The translations under genes and the position numbers were made by a program. A stretch of DNA of 23,155 nucleotides from JAWVYT01 sp964605205 (GTDB lineage: Bacteria; Gemmatimonadota; Gemmatimonadetes; Longimicrobiales; RSA9), in NCBI GenBank assembly GCA_964605205.1, contig CAZSBL010000045.1:1-23155 (forward strand), given 5' to 3'. Below are positions 7,995 to 14,794 of this stretch, one piece after another; position 1 is the stretch's first letter, and the number at the start of each line of letters is the position of its first letter. The notes below the pieces were generated by a model that saw only the letters and a program-made list of their open reading frames with translations, was not told the DNA's origin and did no database searches.

Positions 7995-8004
7995 GACCCG
8001 ACCT

Positions 8005-8814
8005 TTGGGTAGCACACGCCATCGGCTGATCCCCCTGCTGGCTCTGCCGCCGCTCCTGTGGGCGGCCGGGGCCACGGCGCAAACCGCGGCGCAATTGGAC
8101 CGGGCGACCAGTCCAGTCAGGCGGACGGCCCCGGGCGCCGAGCACCGACTGGCCGTGGAGGTGGCCGGGCTGCTCCAGGGGCTCGATGACCGGATGGCCT
8201 CACCGGTGCGCTACTCGGGGACCAGGGTGGCGGTGGGCATCACGTACGGGGGACGGGCGGGCCCCTGGCAGTGGGACGCCCGGGGCGTCCTCGCCGGGCC
8301 GCGGCTGACTTCCCGGATCACCACGGCGGTGGGCGGGTTCGAGGACACCGCCTGGGGCGCCCTCTCGGCCGACCTCGTGCGCCGGCTCTGGCGCCGTCCG
8401 GGGGTGTGGGTCGGGGCGGGCGCCGGGGTGGCGGCCGAGCTCGGGGTCCGGCGACACGTCTACACCCACGACACCTGGCTGAACTTCCGCAACACCTTCG
8501 TGGCGCTCCAGGCCGCGGTGCGGGGGGAAGTGGCCGTGGGGCGAGGTCGCCTCACGGAGACGCTGGCGCTGCCCGTGCTCGGGGTCTCCGTGCGGAAGGA
8601 GTACGCCGGCGTCATCCGACGGGAGCCACGGATCGACGTCGCCTTCCCGCCGTTCCTGGCCGCGCGACACCGACTGGCGTACCACCGGCCGGTCATCGCC
8701 GCGTTCGGGGTGCGGCTATTCCACGAGGCGTCGCTGATCCGCCACGACCGCCCCGAGCTGGCCTTCCTCTCCCACCGCCTGGGCGCCGCCATCGAATGGA
8801 GGTCGGCGCCGTGA
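8005..8814 (+). CDS. outer-membrane beta-barrel protein, signal peptide present
   Basis: The protein has 269 residues with a Sec signal peptide (PLLALPPLLWAAGATAQ, cleavage probably after Ala25). The mature part has alternating aromatic/hydrophobic strands separated by Arg/Gly turns, for example RVAVGITYGGRAGPWQWDARGV and VWVGAGAGVAAELGVRRHVY, ending in GAAIEWRS. This pattern fits an outer-membrane barrel. The start is taken as TTG 8005, the only start codon placing the signal peptide at the N-terminus; no good Shine-Dalgarno precedes it, so the start is uncertain. It lies ten bases after the phosphofructokinase stop and its own stop overlaps the next start (GTGA), so it is probably co-produced with the S41 peptidase. 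Function unknown. Confidence 0.75.
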   Translation: MGSTRHRLIPLLALPPLLWAAGATAQTAAQLDRATSPVRRTAPGAEHRLAVEVAGLLQGLDDRMASPVRYSGTRVAVGITYGGRAGPWQWDARGVLAGPRLTSRITTAVGGFEDTAWGALSADLVRRLWRRPGVWVGAGAGVAAELGVRRHVYTHDTWLNFRNTFVALQAAVRGEVAVGRGRLTETLALPVLGVSVRKEYAGVIRREPRIDVAFPPFLAARHRLAYHRPVIAAFGVRLFHEASLIRHDRPELAFLSHRLGAAIEWRSAP

Positions 8815-9842
8815 GAGCGGCAGCGCCGCGGGGCCGGTTCGGGCTGATCCTGGCCATCGTCCTCACCGGGTGCATGGACCCGCTGCTGGGCCCGGAGCCG
8901 GATGCCGGCGACCCCGTCCACAACTTCGATGTGCTGTGGGAGGAGTTCGACCGCCACTACTCGTTCTTCCAGCTCAAGGGCGTGGACTGGGATGCGCTGC
9001 GGGCCGAGTACCGTCCCCGGATCGAGCCGGAGATGGGGGAGGACGCGCTGCTCACCGTGGTGGCGGAGATGCTCGACCGCCTGGAGGACGGCCACATCAA
9101 TGTCTTCACGAAGGTGGGGGTGTACGGCTACACAGGGTGGTACGCCGGCCGCCCGCCGAGCTATCTGCGGACGCTCGTCGAGGCCCGGGTGGCGCTGAGC
9201 AGCGCGGCGGCCGGGCGACTCGACTACGCCCACCTCGGCGATGGGATCGGCTACGTCGGCATCCGCAGCTTCCACCCCGGCATGGCCGAGGCGCTGGACC
9301 GGATTCTGGCCGGGCTGCGGCCGCTGGACGGCCTGATCGTGGACCTCCGGGACAACGGGGGCGGCAGCGACGCCGAAGCCCGGGAGATGGCCGGGCGGGT
9401 GGTGGACGCCCGGCGCCTGTATCGGACCGTGCGGATCCGGAACGGCCCCGAGCACGACAACTTCACCTCGCCGATCCCCTGGCACGTCGAGCCGCTGGGC
9501 CCCGAGCCGTACAACGGCCCCCTGGTCCTGCTGACGAACCGGCGCACCTTCAGCGCCGCCGAGAGCTTCGTCCTGGCCGCCCGGACACGGACCGGCGCCG
9601 TCACCGTGGTGGGCGACACCACCGGCGGCGGCTCCGGGTTCCCCATGTTCCGGGAGCTGCCCAACGGCTGGCTGTACCGGCTGCCCCGGTGGATCGCCTA
9701 CGACGTCGAGGGCCGCACCTTCGAGGGCGTGGGGCTGGCGCCGGACGAGCTGATCGTGTTCGAAGCCACCAGTGGCACCGACCTGATTCTGGAGCGGGCC
9801 ATCGAGCTGCTGGCACCGACACCGGCCGGCACCCGTCCCTGA
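8811..9842 (+). CDS. S41-family peptidase lipoprotein (CtpA/tricorn-core-like)
   Basis: The protein has 343 residues and starts at GTG 8811, with GGAGG at 8798-8802 and a four-base overlap with the barrel gene. A short signal ends in a lipobox LTGC (Cys21), so it is envelope-anchored. Residues about 35-140 form the N-terminal helical region with EDGHINVFT (92-100), which carries the conserved DGH. The S41 core has YVGIRSF, LIVDLRDNGGGSDAEA (175-190), and NRRTFSAAESF with presumed nucleophile Ser248 and Glu251, then VVGDTTGGGSGF. There is no recognisable PDZ domain, so it resembles compact S41 hydrolases rather than classic CtpA. Likely role: cleavage of exported peptides. Substrate unknown. 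Confidence 0.88.
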   Translation: MRAAAPRGRFGLILAIVLTGCMDPLLGPEPDAGDPVHNFDVLWEEFDRHYSFFQLKGVDWDALRAEYRPRIEPEMGEDALLTVVAEMLDRLEDGHINVFTKVGVYGYTGWYAGRPPSYLRTLVEARVALSSAAAGRLDYAHLGDGIGYVGIRSFHPGMAEALDRILAGLRPLDGLIVDLRDNGGGSDAEAREMAGRVVDARRLYRTVRIRNGPEHDNFTSPIPWHVEPLGPEPYNGPLVLLTNRRTFSAAESFVLAARTRTGAVTVVGDTTGGGSGFPMFRELPNGWLYRLPRWIAYDVEGRTFEGVGLAPDELIVFEATSGTDLILERAIELLAPTPAGTRP

Positions 9843-9858
9843 CTCGGTGCCGGCGTGA

Positions 9859-9898
9859 CCGGCCGGCGCGAGCGGCGCGGAAGGCTGGCGCCGGCCGG
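9859..9898 (+). terminator. possible terminator hairpin after the S41 gene
   Basis: An exact 11-bp inverted repeat (CCGGCCGGCGC at 9859-9869 and its complement at 9888-9898) with an 18-base loop begins 17 bases after the S41 stop. There is no T-tract, so it may be a Rho-assisted or weak terminator. Confidence 0.4.
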
Positions 9899-9954
9899 CT
9901 CCCTTGCCCCGGGCCGCTCCTGAGTCCCATCCTGACCGTACGAGCGGTTCCGCC

Positions 9955-10073
9955 GCCGAAGGCCCGAGCGTCGAAAAGCCGGCCGCAGGCCGGCGTCGAA
10001 CCGTAGCGAAGCGAAAGTCGCCGAAGGCAACCCGAACAGCGAGCCCGCAGGGCGAGCGGTCGAACGTCGACCG
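9955..10073. repeat. chain of six mini-hairpins, mostly with GNA triloops, upstream of hutU
   Basis: Six short inverted repeats with three-base loops lie almost end to end: 9955-9963 (GCC-GAA-GGC), 9978-9994 (7-bp stem, GCA loop), 10006-10012 (GCGAAGC), 10020-10028 (GCC-GAA-GGC), 10043-10053 (GCCC-GCA-GGGC) and 10057-10073 (7-bp stem, ACG loop). Five of the loops fit GNA. GCGAAGC is a known unusually stable DNA mini-hairpin. The chain ends 29 bases before the hutU start, so it lies in either its leader or its promoter. It may be a dispersed genomic repeat or a regulatory structure. Confidence 0.75.
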
Positions 10074-10102
10074 AGCGCGCAGCCAAGCCGGAGACACCGA
10101 AG

Positions 10103-11776
10103 ATGTCCGCCACCACCGACACCCCGTCCCGAACCGTCCGCGCCCCCCGGGGCACCGAGCTCTCCTGCAAGGGCTGGCAGCAGGAGGCCGCGCTCCGGAT
10201 GCTCATGAACAACCTCGACCCGGCGGTGGCCGAGCGCCCGGAAGACCTGGTGGTCTATGGCGGCACCGGCCGGGCGGCCCGGAGCTGGGAGGCGTTCGAC
10301 GCCATCGTCGCCACCCTCCGTGACCTGGGGCACGACGAGACGCTCCTGGTCCAGTCCGGGAAGCCGGTGGGTGTGTTCCGGACCCATGCGCACGCGCCCC
10401 GAGTCCTGATCGCCAACTCGAACCTGGTGGGCCGCTGGGCCACATGGGACCACTTCCGGGAGCTGGAGAAGCAGGGGCTCATCATGTTCGGCCAGATGAC
10501 GGCCGGCTCCTGGATCTACATCGGCACCCAGGGGATTCTCCAGGGCACCTACGAAACGTTCGGCGCGCTGGCCCGACAGGAGTTCGGCGTCCCGAGCCTG
10601 AAGGGGAAGTGGGTGCTCACCGGTGGGATGGGCGGGATGGGTGGCGCCCAGCCGCTGGCGGCCACCATGAACGAGGGGTCGATCCTCGTCGTCGAGGTGG
10701 ACCCACAGCGGATCCAGCGGCGCCTCGACACCGGCTACTGCGACCGGATGACCGAGAGCCTGGACGAGGCGCTGGAGTGGGTGACCGGCGCTGCGGAAGC
10801 CCGCGAGACGCTGAGCGTGGGGCTGGTGGGCAACTGCGCCGAGGTGCTGCCGGAGATCGTGGGGCGAGGCGTCGTCCCCGACGTGCTCACCGACCAGACC
10901 AGCGCCCACGACGAGCTGAACGGCTACGTCCCCGCCGGGCTCAGCCTCGAGGAGGCGGACGCGCTGCGGGAGAGCGACCCGGAGGAGTACCGCCGCCGGG
11001 CCATGGAGAGCATGGCGGTGCACTGCCGGGCCATGGTCGATCTCATGAAGCAGGGCGCCGTGACCTTCGACTACGGCAACAACCTCCGGGGCCAGGCGCT
11101 GGACGCCGGCTATGAGGATGCGTTCGCGTTCCCCGGCTTCGTGCCGGCCTACGTCCGGCCCCTCTTCTGCGAGGGGAAGGGCCCGTTCCGGTGGGCGGCG
11201 CTCAGCGGCGACCCGGCGGACATCCACCGCACCGACGAGCTGGTGCTGGAGCTGTTCCCGGAGGACGAGCACCTGGCCCGGTGGATCCGACAGGCGCGGG
11301 AGAAGGTCCACTTCCAGGGGCTGCCCAGCCGGATCTGCTGGCTCGGCTACGGCGAGCGGGCCCGGTTCGGCGTGGCCCTGAACGACCTGGTGGCCAGCGG
11401 CGAGATCAGCGCCCCCATCGTCATCGGCCGCGACCACCTGGACACCGGCTCCGTGGCCAGCCCCTTCCGGGAGACCGAGGCCATGAAGGACGGCACCGAC
11501 GCCGTGGCCGACTGGCCGATCTTGAACGCGCTGCTGAATACCGCCAGCGGCGCCTCCTGGGTCAGCTTCCACCACGGCGGCGGCGTGGGCATCGGGAACG
11601 CCCTCCACGCCGGCCAGGTCATCGTGGCCGACGGCTCGCCGGAGATGCGGGAGCGTCTCGAGCGGGTCCTGACCAACGACCCGGGGATCGGCGTGGCGCG
11701 CCACGCAGACGCCGGATACGAGGAGGCCATCGAGACGGCCCGGACGAAGGGGGTGCGGGTCCCAATGCTGGAGTAG
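10103..11776 (+). CDS. hutU: urocanate hydratase (urocanase)
   Basis: This 557-residue cytoplasmic enzyme, of the usual family length, hydrates urocanate to 4-imidazolone-5-propionate, the second step of histidine degradation. Visible landmarks are the N-terminal GTELSCKGWQQEAALRMLMNNLDP, the NAD+-binding GGMGGMGGAQP (174-184), DQTSAHDELNGY, FDYGNNLRGQA, and ICWLGYGERAR with Cys412 at the position of the active-site cysteine, followed by IGRDHLD and FHHGGGVGIG. NAD+ acts as a tightly bound electrophile in this family. ATG 10103 is preceded by GGAG at 10090-10093. ftcD and hutF lie in the same window, although clpP and a subtilase gene interrupt the cluster. The hairpin chain just upstream may affect expression. 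Identification certain. Confidence 0.98.
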   Translation: MSATTDTPSRTVRAPRGTELSCKGWQQEAALRMLMNNLDPAVAERPEDLVVYGGTGRAARSWEAFDAIVATLRDLGHDETLLVQSGKPVGVFRTHAHAPRVLIANSNLVGRWATWDHFRELEKQGLIMFGQMTAGSWIYIGTQGILQGTYETFGALARQEFGVPSLKGKWVLTGGMGGMGGAQPLAATMNEGSILVVEVDPQRIQRRLDTGYCDRMTESLDEALEWVTGAAEARETLSVGLVGNCAEVLPEIVGRGVVPDVLTDQTSAHDELNGYVPAGLSLEEADALRESDPEEYRRRAMESMAVHCRAMVDLMKQGAVTFDYGNNLRGQALDAGYEDAFAFPGFVPAYVRPLFCEGKGPFRWAALSGDPADIHRTDELVLELFPEDEHLARWIRQAREKVHFQGLPSRICWLGYGERARFGVALNDLVASGEISAPIVIGRDHLDTGSVASPFRETEAMKDGTDAVADWPILNALLNTASGASWVSFHHGGGVGIGNALHAGQVIVADGSPEMRERLERVLTNDPGIGVARHADAGYEEAIETARTKGVRVPMLE

Positions 11777-11788
11777 TTGTTCGCAGTC

Positions 11789-11820
11789 CCCGCAGCCCGG
11801 ACGTCCCGCAGCCCGGACGT
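11789..11820. repeat. 2 x 16 bp perfect direct repeat after hutU
   Basis: The unit CCCGCAGCCCGGACGT occurs at 11789-11804 and 11805-11820, with no spacer, 13 bases after the hutU stop. Confidence 0.85.
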
Positions 11821-11949
11821 CGTTCCATTATCCATCAACTGTTTTTCCACGGCGGGTATTGCTGCAACTATGACCGTTTTCGCCACCGTCCGGGGGGGGC
11901 AGAGCGCCCTCCCGGTCCTTGAGGCCGCCAGTTAGTGGATTCTGGAACG

Positions 11950-12017
11950 TGGTCCGGGGATCGGTGTGGTCCGGGGATCGGTGTGGTCCGGGGATCGGTG
12001 TGGTCCGGGGATCGGTG
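11950..12017. repeat. perfect 4 x 17 bp tandem repeat upstream of clpP
   Basis: The unit TGGTCCGGGGATCGGTG occurs four times without a mismatch or spacer (11950-11966, 11967-11983, 11984-12000, 12001-12017). The array ends 99 bases before the clpP start, in its probable leader or promoter. Perfect identity points to recent expansion or active slippage. Each unit contains GGATC, but no long dyad symmetry. Confidence 0.95.
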
Positions 12018-12116
12018 GCCAACATGGCGGTTGACGACGGTGCCCCCCGGGCGCGACGTTTGCAGCGGAACGAAGGCCGGACGCAGGACCCGAGACCCAG
12101 ACGCGAGGACGACCCG

Positions 12117-12770
12117 ATGACGGACCGTTTCGAATACGAGGACCCCACCCTGCGCACGCCGCAGCCGGACGTGACGCCGCCGGACGAGGAGGAAGAGGAA
12201 GGCCCACGTCCGACCTCGAGCCGGTGGTCGGACGGCGTCCGGAACCGGCTCTTCAAGGCCCGGACGCTGATCATCAGCGGCGAGGTGAACCAGAAGCTGG
12301 CGTCGGAGGTGATGGGCCAGCTGCTGGCGCTGGACGCCGAGAGCGATGACGTCGTCACGATCTTCATCAACTCTCAGGGCGGGCACGTGGAGAGCGGCGA
12401 CACGATCCACGACATGATCCGCTACATCGGCTCGCCGGTCCGCATGGTGGGCACCGGGTGGGTGGCCAGCGCCGGCGCGCTGATCTACGTGGCGGTGCCG
12501 AAGGAGCGGCGCTTCTCACTGCCCAACACCCGCTTCCTGCTGCACCAGCCCGCCGGTGGCGCCCGGGGCACGGCCGCCGACGTGGAGATCGAGGCCAGGG
12601 AGATCCTCAAGATGCGGGAGCGTCTGAACGAGGTCTTCGCGGAGCAGACCGGCCAGCCGTTGGAGAAGATCCAGAATGACACCCACCGCAACTTCTGGCT
12701 GAGCGCCGAGGAGGCGGTGGAGTACGGGCTGGTGGGTCAGATCATCGACAACAAGCGGGAGCTCGAGTAG
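12117..12770 (+). CDS. clpP: ClpP-family serine protease with Asn at the catalytic Asp position
   Basis: The protein has 217 residues and starts at ATG 12117, with GAGGA at 12105-12109. An acidic, probably disordered N-terminal extension (about 1-38, including DEEEEE) precedes the ClpP fold. The fold shows RTLIISGEVNQKLASEVMGQLLALDAES, FINSQGGHVESGDTIHDMI, TGWVASAGALIY with Ser118 and RFLLHQPAGGARG with His143. E. coli ClpP spacing (Ser to His 25, His to Asp 49) puts the third triad position at residue 192, which is Asn in DTHRNFWLSAEEA. A canonical ClpP has Asp there. This is therefore probably a second, specialised paralogue that may need a partner ClpP or assemble as a mixed ring; I recall an Asn at this place in Listeria ClpP1. 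No Clp ATPase gene is adjacent. Family sure, activity uncertain. Confidence 0.93.
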   Translation: MTDRFEYEDPTLRTPQPDVTPPDEEEEEGPRPTSSRWSDGVRNRLFKARTLIISGEVNQKLASEVMGQLLALDAESDDVVTIFINSQGGHVESGDTIHDMIRYIGSPVRMVGTGWVASAGALIYVAVPKERRFSLPNTRFLLHQPAGGARGTAADVEIEAREILKMRERLNEVFAEQTGQPLEKIQNDTHRNFWLSAEEAVEYGLVGQIIDNKRELE

Positions 12771-12778
12771 CGGGCGGA

Positions 12779-12799
12779 GCGCCCTGCGGTCAGGGGCGC
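12779..12799. terminator. possible bidirectional terminator between convergent clpP and ftcD
   Basis: GCGCCCTG (12779-12786) and CAGGGGCGC (12791-12799) form a stem with a four-base loop and one bulged base, in the 58-base gap between two convergent stop codons. There is no T-tract on either side, so the call rests on position and structure. Confidence 0.4.
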
Positions 12800-12828
12800 C
12801 AGCTCACGATCACGGCGCGCGCCGCGGA

Positions 12829-14484
12829 TCAGGCCGGGATGTCCCCCGTCCTCGCCGCGATGGTCTCCTGGAGCTCCGTCAGCTTCTCCTGGCCGCGTTC
12901 CATGAGCTTCTTCGCCCGGGCCTCCATCTCCGCGCAGAACGCTTCGTCGTCGATGTCGGCGAGATTGATGACCACGTTGCGGTGGGCGCCGTAGAGGCAG
13001 GCCTCCAGCGCCTTGGCGCCGACCTCCACGTCGGAGCGGGACGAGTACTGGCCCACGCGCGCGATCTCGAGCATGGGCTCCCACGCCCGGTCGGCCAGCT
13101 CCATGGTCCGGAGCGGGACCCGGGTGGCGGTCTCGAGTCCCGCCTGCATGGCGGCCTTCCGGGCGGCCTTCTGCGCGTCGGTGTCCTTCGGCATCTGGAG
13201 CGCGTCCATGAACTCGCCGAAGGCGTCGGTGTCGGCGTCCACGGCCTGGAGCAGCTCCTCCTGGAGCTCGACCAGCGGCGGCAGGTTCTCCCGCATGGCG
13301 CCGTCGAGGTGCTCGTACTTCCGGCGGCCGTAGGTGAGCCAGCCACCCATGGCGCCGAGGGCGGCACCCAGCGCGCCCATGAGCGCGGCCACCGAGCCGC
13401 CCCCGGGCGCCGATGACCGGGCGCCCACGGCCTCGACGAACTGGCGGACGGTCTGTCGGATCAGCGGGCCGTCGGTCTCGCCCTCGACCATGTACTCGAT
13501 GATCTTCTCCTCGGGGATGAACGGGTGGATGGAGGAGAGACCGAGGCGGTCGATGGCGAGGCGCACCTTCTGCCGCTCGTCGAGGATGAAGAGGTTCTCC
13601 TTCTCCATGTAGTACTCGGCCGCCTGGAGGATGGCCTCCAGCGGGACCAGCCCCACGATCTCGCTCCCGGCGACCCCCACGTCCAGCTCGGCGGCGTCAC
13701 GCTCGATGGCCTCGAAGACCTCGTGGAGCCCGGTGATGCGGTAGTTGTCGAGGTTCATGGAGACCTGGGCGAGGCCGAACTCCTCGAGCTCCCAGCCCAT
13801 CCCCTTCACCGCCTCGAAGTAGCCGGGCTGCTGGACGGGCTCGCCGTCGGGGCCCTTCACCGTGCGGCCGCGCTCCCGGACGTTCAGCGCCAGGCGGTGC
13901 GCCTGGTTCTTGGTACCCAGCACGTTGACGTTGTACGCGATCAGGAAGAACCGTGCGCCGGTGACGGTGGCGCCGGACTCGGGGACGAAGGTGGCGGGCC
14001 CGAAGTCGGGGGCCCAGTCGGGGTCGTCGAGCTTCTCCTCGAGCCCCTCGTACTCGCCCTCCCGGATCTGCGCCATGGCCTTCCGGTACTCCCGCTCCTG
14101 GGCCGCCTCGTACAGATAGATCGCGACGCCCAGCTCTTCGCCCACCCGCTCGCCGAACCGGCGGGCGCACGCCACGCAGTCATCCATGCTGACGCCGGAG
14201 ACCGGGATGAACGGGACCACGTCCACCGCGCCGAGCCGCGGGTGCTCGCCCGTGTGGGTCCGCATGTCGATGCGCTCGTAGGCGGTGGCCGCCGCCTGGA
14301 ACGCCGCCTCCACAACGTCGTTTGGCTCGCCCACGAAGGTCATCACCGTCCGGTTCGTGCTCTCGCCGGGGTCGACGTCCAGGAGCTGGACGCCGGGGAC
14401 CTCCCGGATGCTCTCGGCGATGGCTTCGATGACGGCCGGGTCGCGGCCCTCGGAGAAGTTCGGTACGCACTCCACGATACGCAT
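12829..14484 (-). CDS. ftcD: bifunctional glutamate formimidoyltransferase / formimidoyl-THF cyclodeaminase
   Basis: This 551-residue protein is close to the roughly 540-residue animal enzyme. It moves the formimino group of formimidoylglutamate to tetrahydrofolate, then cyclises it to methenyl-THF with release of ammonia, feeding histidine carbon into the one-carbon pool. Domains in order: formiminotransferase N-part (about 1-180, opening RIVECVPNFSEGRD, with RTHTGEHPRLGAVDVVPFIP; His81 aligns with the general base of the pig enzyme), formiminotransferase C-part (about 181-325, with NVNVLGTKNQAHRLAL and QVSMNLDNY), and cyclodeaminase (about 335-551, with APGGGSVAALMGALGAAL at 359-376 and acidic DADTDAFGEF). 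Many bacteria encode the two halves separately; here they are fused. The ATG at 14484 has a modest AGGA-type site upstream. It is divergent from the subtilase gene. Identification strong. Confidence 0.96.
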   Translation of the reverse strand: MRIVECVPNFSEGRDPAVIEAIAESIREVPGVQLLDVDPGESTNRTVMTFVGEPNDVVEAAFQAAATAYERIDMRTHTGEHPRLGAVDVVPFIPVSGVSMDDCVACARRFGERVGEELGVAIYLYEAAQEREYRKAMAQIREGEYEGLEEKLDDPDWAPDFGPATFVPESGATVTGARFFLIAYNVNVLGTKNQAHRLALNVRERGRTVKGPDGEPVQQPGYFEAVKGMGWELEEFGLAQVSMNLDNYRITGLHEVFEAIERDAAELDVGVAGSEIVGLVPLEAILQAAEYYMEKENLFILDERQKVRLAIDRLGLSSIHPFIPEEKIIEYMVEGETDGPLIRQTVRQFVEAVGARSSAPGGGSVAALMGALGAALGAMGGWLTYGRRKYEHLDGAMRENLPPLVELQEELLQAVDADTDAFGEFMDALQMPKDTDAQKAARKAAMQAGLETATRVPLRTMELADRAWEPMLEIARVGQYSSRSDVEVGAKALEACLYGAHRNVVINLADIDDEAFCAEMEARAKKLMERGQEKLTELQETIAARTGDIPA

Positions 14485-14794
14485 GGTGGCAGATCTTCCT
14501 GGTGAGGTCTATTGTGTGATCCGGGCATCTCGCGGGGCCATGCTTCGCGGCACCGCGTGCGTCCGATGTAGCCGGTGAGGTAGGGGCAGTCAACCGGCTC
14601 GGGGGCCCGCTGGGTGAGGGGGTTGGGTGAGGGGATTGTTACGTGCGTTCCTCGCGGACAGCCGTGCGACTCCCTATATTGTCCTACCCAATCCAACAAC
14701 GAGACCCACGCCCCGACCCTTTCAGTCGGAGCGTTTCCATATGCGTAGACCCACAACACGAACCCCCCCTGTCACACCCTCCAAGGAGGCATGC
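14485..14794. other. divergent intergenic region between ftcD and the subtilase gene
   Basis: These 310 bases hold no gene. On the plus strand TATATT at 14675-14680 is a plausible -10 element for the subtilase, but no matching -35 is obvious. The region about 14740-14790 is C/A-rich leader ending in AAGGAGG (14783-14789). I see no convincing Hut repressor operator or riboswitch. Confidence 0.5.

Larger units (their letters stand above)
11777..12116. other. repeat-rich intergenic region between hutU and clpP
   Basis: These 340 bases contain no gene. From left to right: a 2 x 16 bp direct repeat (11789-11820); a comparatively AT-rich island (about 11821-11880) that is the best place for the clpP promoter, although no clear -35/-10 pair stands out; a run of eight G (11892-11899); and a perfect 4 x 17 bp tandem repeat (11950-12017). 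An open frame crosses the repeats in phase with clpP but has no coding character. Confidence 0.6.

Noticed and set aside
6642..8075. Minus-strand frame opposite the phosphofructokinase gene
   Set aside because: Antisense shadow; no domain or ribosome site.
9698..11704. Long minus-strand open frame (668 codons) opposite hutU
   Set aside because: Antisense shadow of hutU; the translation is Ala/Gly/Arg/His-rich without domains, and its tail runs through the mini-hairpin repeat.
11950..12017. CRISPR array
   Set aside because: The 17-bp units abut with no spacers, and no cas genes are present.
11950..12017. Replication-origin iterons
   Set aside because: No replication initiator gene, DnaA-box cluster or AT-rich unwinding region beside the repeats; the setting is ordinary chromosomal genes.
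13525..14505. Plus-strand frame opposite ftcD
   Set aside because: Antisense shadow of a confidently identified enzyme.
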